From the NCBI GenBank assembly GCA_965223305.1, contig CBDCWT010000086.1, positions 124,001 to 188,000 on the forward strand: a DNA stretch of 64,000 bases, in the 5' to 3' direction. The DNA comes from CBDCWT01 sp965223305 (GTDB lineage: Bacteria; Planctomycetota; Planctomycetia; Pirellulales; Pirellulaceae). A program made the translations under genes and the position numbers. Positions within the stretch are counted from its first letter, which is position 1. The number at the start of each line of letters is the position of its first letter. The notes beneath the pieces are model-generated. The model was not told the origin of the DNA and searched no databases. It was given only the letters and a program-made list of their open reading frames with translations. Positions 44,300-53,344 of this stretch are shown piece by piece.

Positions 44300-46501
44300 G
44301 TGCTAGAGCGGATCACGAAGTTTCTCGTCACAGCGCTCGGAGTCGCGCTCTGCTTGTTCACCTTGTTCGAGGTGAACTATAACCAGCTCCAGCCCCAATC
44401 GGCGCTGGCCGTGTTCGTGATGATCGGCCTCGTCCTGTGTTTCTTGGTCTTCCCCGTCCACAAGCGACTCGCTGATGTCAAGATCCTGCGCTGTTTGGAC
44501 TTGCTGCTTGCCGCTGCGGTGGTCGTCTGTTGCGGCTATGTCGTGGTCCAGACGGAGCCCTTATTCAAAGACATGTGGGCCGAAGGGATCTCGCTTGGTA
44601 ATCGGGCGGGCATCGAGACCACCGCAGACTTTGTCATTGGTGCTATCGGGCTGATCCTGGTGGTGGAAGCGACACGCCGAAGCATCGGTTGGATCGTTCC
44701 CATCCTGGCGTTGTTTTTTGTCGGCCATTCCTATTACTGCTACGTCAGCGTCCGAGGTGATTGGCCTGTTATGCCGGACTGGATGTTGCCTCATGCCGGG
44801 CAGAACGTGAAGGACATCGTCAGCACGACTTTCTTGCAGTCGCTGGGCGTGTTTGGCCCGGCGGCCAGTGTGATGTTCTCGTATGTGTTCTTGTTTGTTG
44901 TTTTCGGTTCTTTCCTAGAAATGTCGGGTGCGACTCGGTTCATCATCGACTTCGCCACCAGGGCCTTTGGCCGGGTGCGGGGAGGCCCAGCGATGGTATC
45001 GGTGATGGCCAGCGGCCTAATGGGTTCGCTCTCTGGCAGCGCCGTTGCCAACGCGGTGACGACCGGGACCTTCACAATTCCCATGATGCGGAGTGCCCGT
45101 TTTCCCAGGCATGTAGCGGGCGGCATCACCGCGGCTGCTGCCTCCGGCGGCGCGCTCGTTCCGCCGGTAATGGGTGCCGGCGCTTACATGATGCTCGAGC
45201 TGGTCCAGCCGGAGGGCGGCTTCCTGACGATCATGCGCGCCGCCATCCTGCCTGCCATCTTGTACTACCTCTCGATCTTGGTGATTGTCTATCTCTATTC
45301 ACGGCGACTGGGCGCCACTGCCTTGGACGCCGTGGAACTGAAGGCCAGGAAGCTCAGTGGGTTCGAAGGAACGGTCTTTTTCGGAGCATTAGCGGTCCTG
45401 ATCGGCTTGCTGGTGCTCGGATTCTCTCCCTTCAAATCGGTTACCGGGGCGCTGGCCGTCATACTGGTCTGCGCGACGCTCCGCCGGGAGACGGGCATCA
45501 GCGCACGGGCCCGCTGGGCCGCGTTTGCCGCCTTCTTTCTGGTGTTGGGCTTACATCAGTTGACCAATGGCGTGGCAGAATCAGCGCCGGCTTGGGCCAG
45601 GCCGTTTCTGGGATTGTCGTGGCTCCACCCCACCACGCAGCAGTTCAGTGCGTTGCTCGTTGTCGAGTCGCTGCTCCGCTCGGCGATCGTCGGGATGTTC
45701 GCGTTGCTGATCTTTGGTTTGATTCATCCAGCCTGGCGGCCGGAGATGGTTCAGGCCTTTGCCAAGGCAGCCAAAAACGGCATCTCACTCGTGGCTGCCA
45801 GTGCCTGTGTCGGAATTGTCATCGGCATCGTACAGCAGACGGGCATCGCTGCAGATTTCGGCGCCGCCATCAAGACCGTTGTGGAGACGAACCTGTTCCT
45901 GGCGTTGTTGGGGATCATGGTCTGCTCTCTCGTGCTAGGTATGGGGGTACCGTCGGTGGTTTGCTATCTGCTGATGGCGACCTTGATGGGATCGTTGCTG
46001 CATGAATTAGGGGTGATGCCGATCGCGGCTCATCTCTTCATCTTCTACTTTGGCATGATGTCGATGGTCACCCCACCCGTAGCATTGGCTGGATACGCCA
46101 GCGCTTCAATCGCGGAAGCGCCCATCATGCAGACCTCGTTTGCGGCGTTCCGTTTTTCGCTGGTTGGATTCACATTGCCGTTCATGTTCGTGTATCGCCC
46201 AGCGCTCTGCCTGCTCGCTCCCGCGGGAGGTGAGCTGACTGCTTTCGCCGTAATTCACGCCGTGTTGGCGGCGACGATCGGTATCTTCGCATTGGCCGCA
46301 GGTTTAGCAGGCCATTTCCGTAATCCGTTGTCGATCGCGTCGCGAGCTGCCCTCTTCGTCTCCGCAGCCTTGTTGCTGGCTCCATTGACCAAGATCGGCG
46401 AGTACCAGGTTGGGCTGGCCGTGGACCTGCTTGGCGCAGCGATTTTTGCGGTGGTTGCTGGGCTCAATTGTCTGCGCGGTGCGTCTCAGAAAGCCGCCTG
46501 A
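44300..46501 (+). CDS. Fused TRAP transporter permease (DctQM type, TAXI group)
   Basis: A very hydrophobic protein of about 733 residues with 16 or more membrane segments. The first four belong to a DctQ-like part, the rest to the DctM-like channel, fused as usual for TAXI systems. Family motifs include SGLMGSLSGSAVANAVTTGT, TIPMMRSARFPRHVAGGITA and AAASGGALVPPVMGAGAYMM. It imports the solute delivered by the upstream lipoprotein. A GTG at 44300 behind GGGGA is preferred over the TTG at 44249. After the gene comes a block of repeats. Confidence 0.92.
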   Translation: MLERITKFLVTALGVALCLFTLFEVNYNQLQPQSALAVFVMIGLVLCFLVFPVHKRLADVKILRCLDLLLAAAVVVCCGYVVVQTEPLFKDMWAEGISLGNRAGIETTADFVIGAIGLILVVEATRRSIGWIVPILALFFVGHSYYCYVSVRGDWPVMPDWMLPHAGQNVKDIVSTTFLQSLGVFGPAASVMFSYVFLFVVFGSFLEMSGATRFIIDFATRAFGRVRGGPAMVSVMASGLMGSLSGSAVANAVTTGTFTIPMMRSARFPRHVAGGITAAAASGGALVPPVMGAGAYMMLELVQPEGGFLTIMRAAILPAILYYLSILVIVYLYSRRLGATALDAVELKARKLSGFEGTVFFGALAVLIGLLVLGFSPFKSVTGALAVILVCATLRRETGISARARWAAFAAFFLVLGLHQLTNGVAESAPAWARPFLGLSWLHPTTQQFSALLVVESLLRSAIVGMFALLIFGLIHPAWRPEMVQAFAKAAKNGISLVAASACVGIVIGIVQQTGIAADFGAAIKTVVETNLFLALLGIMVCSLVLGMGVPSVVCYLLMATLMGSLLHELGVMPIAAHLFIFYFGMMSMVTPPVALAGYASASIAEAPIMQTSFAAFRFSLVGFTLPFMFVYRPALCLLAPAGGELTAFAVIHAVLAATIGIFALAAGLAGHFRNPLSIASRAALFVSAALLLAPLTKIGEYQVGLAVDLLGAAIFAVVAGLNCLRGASQKAA

Positions 46502-46893
46502 GACCGCGTTTGTTGATCGTCTTTCTTCACTCTCCCCTTTGGGGCCTTTGGGGAGAGTCGGCCCGAAGGGCCGGAGAGGGGGAGGACGCTTCGGGGCGAT
46601 CACTCCCGGGCAGCCCTCCCCGGACGCGGCGCGTCCGACCCTCCCGCGAGAGCGGGAGGGTGAAGTGGATGTCGGCGAGTTTGGTCAACATGAAGCGTAA
46701 GAGCTGTGACGGGAGGGCGACGCTCCTGCGGAGCCGTTGTTTCCACGTCAGTTTGGCGGTCGTGTGGCTTCTAACTTATCGCGTGACTTCATCTTTCTTC
46801 ACTCTCCCCTTGGGGAGAGTCGGCCCGAAGGGCCGGAGAGGGGGGAGCCCGTCCCCAGACGCTACGCGTCGGTTTCTCTGGGGAACCGTGGGC
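46502..46893. repeat. Repeat-rich gap (CTCTCCCC hairpins)
   Basis: Two copies of the palindrome CTCTCCCCTTTGGGG / CTCTCCCCTTGGGGAGAG followed by GTCGGCCCGAAGGGCCGGAG are at about 46529-46580 and 46801-46845. A partial AACCGTGGGCTA copy starts at 46884 and is interrupted by the next feature. No gene is seen. Confidence 0.75.
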
Positions 46894-47073
46894 TAGCCCG
46901 GATTATTCATGAAGATCGTGGCGAGAGGTTGTAAGTACGTTCGTGGCAAGGAAGGCGAGCAATTCTTCCGCAGGCGTATTGAAGCAATACGTCGAGGGAG
47001 AATTGTGAAGCATGACGAAGCCACGGATGGACTTACGACCTCGCAGCAGATCGCTCATGAATAATTCGGGCTA
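46894..47073. mobile_element. 180-bp snap-back MITE-like element, copy 1
   Basis: The element begins TAGCCCGGATTATTCATGA and ends TCATGAATAATTCGGGCTA, flanked by TA on both sides. Its two halves pair almost end to end, with a central hairpin CGTATTG-AAG-CAATACG, so it folds as one long stem. It lies inside a copy of the AACCGTGGGCTAACGCCCAG repeat, splitting it after GGGC and duplicating only TA. That target pattern fits the IS630/Tc1-mariner group. It carries no transposase. Confidence 0.88.
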
Positions 47074-47096
47074 ACGCCCAGCGGCTGATTTGCAGC

Positions 47097-47160
47097 GTAG
47101 CCGAACTCGCCAGAGTTTGGCGGACTGCCTATTCGTCCAAATTCTGGCGAATTCGGCTAC
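47097..47160. mobile_element. 64-bp palindromic element, compact form
   Basis: A left arm of 24 bp (GTAGCCGAACTCGCCAGAGT plus TTGG) and a right arm of 24 bp (CCAA plus ATTCTGGCGAATTCGGCTAC) are separated by 16 bp. The arms differ at only two positions. It is the shortest member of the family also seen at 1748, 13778 and 34543. Confidence 0.8.
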
Positions 47161-47293
47161 AAGAAATGCCCAACGGCGTTGAGTGCCCGACCGAGCGCGC
47201 GACCTTGCAGCCGTGCGAGCGATTTCGTAACATGACTAGCTTGCCGGTGCCAGGTGGGTACCGGTCCCAGCTCAAACTCTGAATGCCCCTGAC

Positions 47294-47554
47294 ATGCCTC
47301 CACCCAGATCACGCCGCCGGAACAAAACACGTACGCGCGCGAAAAAGAAGGACCCGCTTTTCGTCGACGGCAAACGGCCACGGCCGATGTATGTTGACTA
47401 CAAAGATCTCGAGCTGCTTAAGAAACTAGTCAACCGCCACGGCCGCATCGTGGGCCGTCGCAAGACCGGTTGCTCGGCGGCCAGCCAGCATGCGGTGACC
47501 TTGGCCATTAAGCGGGCTCGGTTTATGGCATTGCTGCCTTACACCGGCGAGTGA
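47294..47554 (+). CDS. rpsR: Ribosomal protein S18
   Basis: An 86-residue protein of the small ribosomal subunit. Recognisable parts are VDYKDLELLKKLVNRHGRIV, GRRKTGCSAASQHAVTLAIK and the family ending RARFMALLPY. The N-terminus is unusually basic (PPPRSRRRNKTRTRAKKKDP). S18 usually sits with rpsF, ssb or rplI; here it stands alone between repeats and a thioesterase gene, and is followed by its own terminator hairpin. A second copy elsewhere cannot be excluded. Confidence 0.93.
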   Translation: MPPPRSRRRNKTRTRAKKKDPLFVDGKRPRPMYVDYKDLELLKKLVNRHGRIVGRRKTGCSAASQHAVTLAIKRARFMALLPYTGE

Positions 47555-47575
47555 CTTGCTGGCAACAGACACCAC

Positions 47576-47606
47576 CAGCCTGCCGTATCTGCGACAGGCT
47601 GTTTTT
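47576..47606 (+). terminator. Rho-independent terminator of rpsR
   Basis: A 7-bp stem CAGCCTG (47576-47582) and CAGGCTG (47595-47601) encloses a 12-base loop and is followed by TTTTT at 47602-47606. It lies 21 bp past the rpsR stop, ending its transcript before the thioesterase gene. Confidence 0.8.
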
Positions 47607-47680
47607 GTGCGCACATCTGGGCAGCGGTGTTGACAGTGCCGCTGACCAAACGCAAGCCCCTATCACCAACGTGGCCACAT

Positions 47681-48106
47681 ATGCCCGCTAGTTTTCGCAC
47701 CACCCGGCGTGTCGAATTCTGTGAGACCGATGCAGCGGGCATCGCGCATTTCAGCGCGTTTTTTCAGTACATGGAGCAGACCGAGCACGCCTTCTTGCGC
47801 CACATCGGTTTGAGCGTTTTTACAGAGGACGAGGAAGGGACCATCAGCTGGCCTCGTGTCAGCGCAAGCTGTGATTTCCAGAGCCCCATCCGCTTCGAGG
47901 ATGTCTTGGAGATCGAGCTGTCTATCGCCCGGCTCGGCGAGCGAAGTGTCACCTATCGGTTTGACTTTTGTACCAGCGGGCGGGCGGTCGCCAGCGGTCA
48001 GTTGACGGTTGTCTGTTGCCGACTCGAACCGAACCAGCCGCCACGTTCGATTCCGATTCCCGAGACCATTGGCGTGCCTCTGGAGCCGTATGCACCGCGC
48101 CCCTAG
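47681..48106 (+). CDS. Acyl-CoA thioesterase, hot-dog fold (YbgC/4HBT type)
   Basis: A 141-residue hot-dog fold protein. The catalytic pattern is visible at the start: FCETDAAGIAHFSAFFQYME, with the aspartate that acts in YbgC-type thioesterases. Later strands include WPRVSASCDFQSPIRFEDVL. It cleaves acyl or aroyl thioesters from coenzyme A; the substrate is not clear. The chosen ATG at 47681 puts the catalytic aspartate near residue 15, as in relatives. The prenyltransferase-like gene follows after 21 bp and may be in the same transcript. Confidence 0.85.
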   Translation: MPASFRTTRRVEFCETDAAGIAHFSAFFQYMEQTEHAFLRHIGLSVFTEDEEGTISWPRVSASCDFQSPIRFEDVLEIELSIARLGERSVTYRFDFCTSGRAVASGQLTVVCCRLEPNQPPRSIPIPETIGVPLEPYAPRP

Positions 48107-48127
48107 CTTGGTTACTCATCTCTTTCT

Positions 48128-49060
48128 ATGCCCTCGACCTACCTGGAAGAACTGACGATCCGCTTGGCACAAGGTGTTGGCCAGGTGCCGGCCGCTGTGC
48201 GGGATCTGCACGCCGGTTATCTCAAGGCGGCGCAGCAGCTGGACGGCGGTTTTGCGGGACGGCAGGGAGGCAGTGACCTCTACTACACTGGGTTTGCCTT
48301 GCGGGCACTGGCGATTCTAGGTGAACTGGACGGCCCGGTGGCCGAACGTGCTGCGGATTTCTTACGGGGACGGCTGGCAGGCCGCGAGTCGATCGTCGAC
48401 TTCTTGTCGCTGATCTACGGCGCCTTCTTGCTCGATTCTGCCGCAGGCTTCGATGTGTTTGAAACATCGAGCCAGGATTGGAGGAGCAACGTTGCGACCG
48501 CGATCGAGAACTTGCGCCGGGAGGACGGAGGATACGCGAAAGGCGAAGAAGGCGCCGTCAGCAGCACCTACCATACCTTTCTGGTGGTGATCTGTTTCCA
48601 GCTGCTCGGCCGCCCTCTTCCAGAACCCGAGCGCGTGGTCCGTTTCATTCTCGCACAGCGCGCGGAAGAGGGTGGATTTCGCGAGATTCGAGCCAGCAAG
48701 CGAGCAGGGACCAATCCGACCGCCGCGGCGATTGGAGTCCTGCAAACGCTCGACGCGTTAGACGAGGAAATCTGTGTAGACACAATTGATTTTCTGGCAG
48801 ATATGCAGACCGATGAAGGAGGACTGAGGGCGAATACGCGGATCCCGATTGCCGACTTGCTGAGCACTTTCACAGGTATGTTGACGTTGATCAATTTGGG
48901 TGGCGGAGACGAGGTCGATCTCGCCGCGGCGCGGCGATACGTGGCGAGTTTGGCCATCGAATCTGGTGGCTTTCAGGGCGCAGTGTGGGACCCGGCACAC
49001 GATGTAGAATACACCTTTTACGGACTGGGTTGCCTGGCGTTGTTGCAGCCCATGGCATGA
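48128..49060 (+). CDS. Prenyltransferase-beta-like (squalene-cyclase fold) protein
   Basis: A 310-residue alpha-barrel protein similar to the beta subunit of eukaryotic Rab geranylgeranyl transferase. It has repeats of the QLDGGFAGRQGGSDLYYTGF, REDGGYAKGEEGAVSSTYHT and SGGFQGAVWDPAHDVEYTFY type. In the eukaryotic enzymes zinc is held by Asp, Cys and His. Here the Asp-x-Cys pair reads ADLLSTF (cysteine replaced by leucine) and the histidine site reads DVEYTFYGL (tyrosine). So zinc binding, and therefore protein prenylation, looks lost. It may bind isoprenoids or act as a scaffold. It follows the thioesterase and precedes an ABC exporter. Confidence 0.82.
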   Translation: MPSTYLEELTIRLAQGVGQVPAAVRDLHAGYLKAAQQLDGGFAGRQGGSDLYYTGFALRALAILGELDGPVAERAADFLRGRLAGRESIVDFLSLIYGAFLLDSAAGFDVFETSSQDWRSNVATAIENLRREDGGYAKGEEGAVSSTYHTFLVVICFQLLGRPLPEPERVVRFILAQRAEEGGFREIRASKRAGTNPTAAAIGVLQTLDALDEEICVDTIDFLADMQTDEGGLRANTRIPIADLLSTFTGMLTLINLGGGDEVDLAAARRYVASLAIESGGFQGAVWDPAHDVEYTFYGLGCLALLQPMA

Positions 49061-49139
49061 ACGTTGGCTGCCGCGCCGACCTTGAATACGCTTGGGGCGC
49101 GACCTGCAGTTTCTTCACAACCTTCGCGTGGGAGCCACC

Positions 49140-49808
49140 GTGGACCTGACTGTTGAGCACCTAGGCAAGGCATATCAGACGCGTGGCGACCCGCTGGTGG
49201 TGTTGCGAGACATCAACTTGCGACTCTCTGCGGGTCAGAATCTGGCAGTTCTGGGGCCGAGTGGTTCGGGCAAAAGTACGTTGCTGCACATCCTCGGTAC
49301 GCTCGACGTTCCCAGCTCGGGCAGCGTGCGCCTACTCGAGCGAGACCCGTTCGCGCTCGGAGAGAATGAGCTGGCCGCGTTCCGCAATCGCCACGTCGGT
49401 TTTATTTTCCAGGAGCACTACCTCCTACCGCAGCTGTCGGTGCTGGAGAATGTGTTGGTACCGACCCTTGCAGTTGGTGGTGCCGGAGCTGAACTTGTCG
49501 CGCGTGCCAAGGGCTTGATCGACAGCGTCGGGCTATCGCAACGGGTGGACCATCGTCCGGCTGAGTTGTCGGGGGGCGAGCGGCAGCGGGTCGCAGTTGC
49601 CAGGGCGCTGATTCACGCCCCGCGGCTGCTGTTAGCCGACGAGCCGACTGGCAGCCTCGATCGGTCCAACGCCGCGTCCGTTGGCCGGCTCCTGCTGGAG
49701 TTGCAGCAACGGGAGAACTCGATGCTGGTTGTTGTCACGCACAGCCACGAGTTGGCCGAGATGTTGGAACGGCAAGTAGAACTGGACGATGGCGAGCTCA
49801 AGGAGTGA
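49140..49808 (+). CDS. ABC exporter ATPase, LolD/MacB type
   Basis: A 222-residue ATPase. Parts: Walker A GPSGSGKST, Q-loop FIFQEHYLLPQLSVLENVL, signature ELSGGERQRVAVARAL, Walker B LLLADEPTGSLD and switch VVTHSHELAEM. The LLPQLSVLENVLVP stretch is typical of LolD/MacB-type ATPases, which drive lipoprotein or peptide export through FtsX-like permeases. The GTG at 49140 has a GGGAG ribosome site. Its end overlaps the likely coding start region of the huge permease next door. Confidence 0.93.
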   Translation: MDLTVEHLGKAYQTRGDPLVVLRDINLRLSAGQNLAVLGPSGSGKSTLLHILGTLDVPSSGSVRLLERDPFALGENELAAFRNRHVGFIFQEHYLLPQLSVLENVLVPTLAVGGAGAELVARAKGLIDSVGLSQRVDHRPAELSGGERQRVAVARALIHAPRLLLADEPTGSLDRSNAASVGRLLLELQQRENSMLVVVTHSHELAEMLERQVELDDGELKE

Positions 49809-49825
49809 TTCGCGGAAACAGCCTC

Positions 49826-52800
49826 ATGCCTGCCTGGCGATTTGTACTTCGTAGCTTGACGTATCATTGGCGGATCAATCTCGCGGTGGCGTTGAGCGTA
49901 GCAGCCGCCACGGCGGTGTTGACTGGTGCCCTGTTGGTTGGCGATTCGGTACGAGGCAGTCTGCGGGCGCTGACCCTTGATCGGCTGGGAGCGGTCGATG
50001 AAGTGCTGGTTACGGATCGTTTTTTCCGTCGCGATTTGATCGCGGAGCTTGCTGTCGACAGCGATTTCCAAGAGACACAGTCGCTCGCCTTGCCGCTCAT
50101 CCTATTTCCGCAAGCGACAGCGCAACCACATGGCGCACAGGCTGCGGCGCGCGTCCTGGTAATTGGCTGTGAGGAGGACTTCTGGCAGCTCGACCAGTCT
50201 GGTTTGCCGGCTCCTCTGGTTCCGCAGGGTGAGCAGATCGTGATCAACCAGACTGTTGCCGATGAGTTACAGGTGGGCGTCGGCGACGAATTGGTACTGC
50301 GACTTCCGTCGGGAGACCGAGTTCCCGCTGACAGCCCGTTGGCAAACAAGAGAGACCGTATCCGCAACATCGCTGGGCTTGAGGTTATCGATGTCGTGCC
50401 GGCCCAGGGGTTGGGGCGTTTTCGCCTCAGGCCAACCCAGCAGCTAACCCGGAATGTCTATGTTCCGCTTGAGCTGCTGCAAGCGGCGCTGGAGCAAGAA
50501 GGCCAGATCAACACGATCGTGGTGTCGCGCGGCAAAACGGCCGGCGAGCAGTCGCCGGCGATCTCTCCGACGACACTCCGTCCGACGCTCGCCGATCTGG
50601 GGCTTTCGTTGAGCCAGGTGCGGAGTACTTTTGCGGCATCCTCGGCTGGCTCCCCTGTGGTTGTCTTCGACTACTACCAGCTGACCACTGATCGCATGAT
50701 TCTGGCGCCGGATGTGATGCAGACCGCGCGCAGAGCCTGGAGCTCTCTCGGCGGGCAGGGCGTGTTGACCTATCTGGCGAACACGATTGCCAGGGTCGAG
50801 GAGGATGCTGCTGTAAGTGAGATTCCTTATTCAATGGTCACGGCGATCGACACGGGTGCAGGTTTTCCTCTTGCCGATCCGCAGGGCGAGATGTTCGAAC
50901 CGCTGGCCGAAGACGAGATCATACTGAACAGCTGGGCGGCTGAGGATCTGGTCGCTGAGCCCGGCGACACGATTCGTCTGAGTTACTTTGCACCGGAGAC
51001 TACACATGGCGAGGCGATCGAGCGGCAGCAAGACTTTCGGCTGCGGGGGATCACTCCGCTGACGGTACCGAGCCGTCCCTATCGCGGCCGGCGCAGGACA
51101 CTACGTGCGGCGGTCTACGATCAGTCGCCGATGCTGGCCAACGATCCCAACTTGACTCCCGAAGTCGAAGGCGTGACAGACCAGGAGTCCATTCGCAACT
51201 GGGACCCGCCCTTCCCATACGATCCGACGAGACTTCGGGGTGAAGATGACGACTATTGGGCGAACTACCGGACGACGCCGAAGGCATTCATCTCGTTGGC
51301 GGCGGGAGCCCGGCTTTGGGGGAGTCGTTTTGGCGGGTTGACATCGGTCCGAGTTCCTGCGAGCGAGGGGGTTTCGGTAACGGATCTGACGACTCGCTTC
51401 GAGGACCAGATGCAACGAGATGGTGTGGCGCTGGGCTTTGAATTCCGCCCGGTGAAGCAGCAGCAGCTGGCGGCATCACGGGGTACGACACCCTTTGACG
51501 TCCTCTTTTTAGCGCTCAGTTTCTTCATCATCGCCGCGGCGCTCTTACTCGTCGCCATGTTGTTTCGTCTGGGTGTTGAGCAGCGAGCCGGCGAGCTGGG
51601 TGTATTGTCGGCCAGTGGCCTAGAGCGCTACCGCATCCGGCGGTACCTGATTAGCGAAGGGCTGGCCGTCACTGCGGTCGGGGCTTTGATCGGCCTGCCG
51701 TGCGGAGTTGGCTACGCTTGGTTAATCGTGGTCGGTCTCCGCACCTGGTGGGTAGGAGCGATTACCACGCCGTTCCTGCAGTTCCACTACACGGCGACGA
51801 GCTTGGCCTTAGGATATGGTTTGGGATTGGTGATCTGTGTTCTCACAATTTGGTGGAGTGTGGGGCGGCTGCGTCGTGTCTCCGCTCGCAGGCTGTTGGC
51901 CGGCCAGGCGTCGGATGCCGGCTCATTCGTCTATGTCCGCCAGACGAAGCTGAACTGGCTGGTCTTGGCGCTCATTCTCTGTGCCGTGGGTCTTTCTGCT
52001 GGGGCGACGCGGCTGGTCGGCATGCCGCAGGCAGGCGCTTTTTTCGGAGCAGGCGCGTTGCTGCTGAGTGGGTTGTTGTTGGTCGTCTGGTCCCGTCTCC
52101 GCAGCGCCTACGCGCGGAGCGACTTTTCTTTGGCGTCGCCAGCGGCCCTGCTCAAGCTGGCTCTTCGGAACGTCGCTCGGAGTCCGAGTCGAAGTGCGTT
52201 GACCATCGGCCTGATGGCAACAGCCTCCTTCCTGATTGTAGCGCTCAGTTCTTTTCGACTTGCCCCGACGGCGGCAGGTTCAGGTGGCTTTGACTTGATG
52301 GCGGAGAGTGCGGAGCCGGTTTTCGCCGACCTCAACAGCGAGCAGGGTCGTGACGAGGCGCTGCTCGACGACGCCCATCTGGTCGACGGTGCGACGATCT
52401 TCAGCTTGCGGCGGCGCTCGGGCGACGACGCCAGCTGCAATAACCTCTACAAGTCGTCACAGCCAAGAGTGATTGGAGTCACCGATCAGTTCATCGCGTC
52501 GTTCGACGATCCAGGGACCCAGCAGTTCGCCTGGGCCAGCAGTACGGCAACCACAGAAGCCGAGGCATTGAACCCGTGGAGGATGCTGGCCAGTGACTCG
52601 CCGCGAGGCGTAGACGAGCGGATTCCTGCTATCCTCGACATGAACACCGCAATGTACAGTTTAGGGTTGGCTCCTGGTGAGGATGAATACGAAGCGGCGT
52701 ACGACGGGGTCACTCTCCGCTTTCGGATTGTGGCACTATTGGAGAACAGTCTCTTGCAGGGGAGTCTGTTGATCGGAGAGACCGACTTCGAGCAGCTCTT

Positions 52801-53344
52801 TCCCGAGATTAGCGGCTATCGCTATTTCCTGATTCGGAGTCCGGACGGCGATGCCGAGCAGCTGACACGGATCCTCGAGGATCGCTTGGGCGACCAGGGG
52901 ATGGATGTGGTTCCGACCCAGCGGGTTTTACAGCAGCTACTGGCGGTTCAGAACACCTATTTGAGCACCTTTCAGAGTCTGGGCGCGTTGGGCCTGCTGT
53001 TGGGGACTCTGGGCCTCGCCGCCATCCAGTTGCGAAACATCATGGAGCGACACGCGGAGCTCGCCTTGCTGAGGGCGACTGGGTATGCCCGTCGTCGTTT
53101 GGCGCGAATGGTGTTGCTGGAGAACGTGATCTTGTTGATTGGGGGGCTCGGCGTGGGGAGTATCGCCGCGCTGCTCGTCGTCTTCCCGCACAAACTGCTT
53201 GGCGAGGCTGCGGTGTCATGGCAATCGGTGGTGGACTTGCTGTTGACGTTAGTTGCGGTGTTCTTGATCGGCCTGGTTACGAGTTTGGTTACCGTGCGCG
53301 CGGCGCTACGGGCGCCCGTATTGGAGGCCTTGCGCGGCCGGTGA
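49826..53344 (+). CDS. Very large FtsX/MacB-like ABC permease
   Basis: A product of about 1172 residues, much longer than a standard LolC/E permease (about 400). It contains an N-terminal membrane helix, a long periplasmic region (about 55-550), a block of FtsX-type helices near 560-710, a second cluster around 720-780, another periplasmic region (about 830-1030) and a final set of helices. Such duplicated FtsX-like permeases are known as DUF214-type proteins. With the ATPase upstream it would form an exporter or a mechanical transducer at the membrane. ATG 49826 is used; a GTG at 49805 overlaps the ATPase stop. Confidence 0.85.
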   Translation: MPAWRFVLRSLTYHWRINLAVALSVAAATAVLTGALLVGDSVRGSLRALTLDRLGAVDEVLVTDRFFRRDLIAELAVDSDFQETQSLALPLILFPQATAQPHGAQAAARVLVIGCEEDFWQLDQSGLPAPLVPQGEQIVINQTVADELQVGVGDELVLRLPSGDRVPADSPLANKRDRIRNIAGLEVIDVVPAQGLGRFRLRPTQQLTRNVYVPLELLQAALEQEGQINTIVVSRGKTAGEQSPAISPTTLRPTLADLGLSLSQVRSTFAASSAGSPVVVFDYYQLTTDRMILAPDVMQTARRAWSSLGGQGVLTYLANTIARVEEDAAVSEIPYSMVTAIDTGAGFPLADPQGEMFEPLAEDEIILNSWAAEDLVAEPGDTIRLSYFAPETTHGEAIERQQDFRLRGITPLTVPSRPYRGRRRTLRAAVYDQSPMLANDPNLTPEVEGVTDQESIRNWDPPFPYDPTRLRGEDDDYWANYRTTPKAFISLAAGARLWGSRFGGLTSVRVPASEGVSVTDLTTRFEDQMQRDGVALGFEFRPVKQQQLAASRGTTPFDVLFLALSFFIIAAALLLVAMLFRLGVEQRAGELGVLSASGLERYRIRRYLISEGLAVTAVGALIGLPCGVGYAWLIVVGLRTWWVGAITTPFLQFHYTATSLALGYGLGLVICVLTIWWSVGRLRRVSARRLLAGQASDAGSFVYVRQTKLNWLVLALILCAVGLSAGATRLVGMPQAGAFFGAGALLLSGLLLVVWSRLRSAYARSDFSLASPAALLKLALRNVARSPSRSALTIGLMATASFLIVALSSFRLAPTAAGSGGFDLMAESAEPVFADLNSEQGRDEALLDDAHLVDGATIFSLRRRSGDDASCNNLYKSSQPRVIGVTDQFIASFDDPGTQQFAWASSTATTEAEALNPWRMLASDSPRGVDERIPAILDMNTAMYSLGLAPGEDEYEAAYDGVTLRFRIVALLENSLLQGSLLIGETDFEQLFPEISGYRYFLIRSPDGDAEQLTRILEDRLGDQGMDVVPTQRVLQQLLAVQNTYLSTFQSLGALGLLLGTLGLAAIQLRNIMERHAELALLRATGYARRRLARMVLLENVILLIGGLGVGSIAALLVVFPHKLLGEAAVSWQSVVDLLLTLVAVFLIGLVTSLVTVRAALRAPVLEALRGR

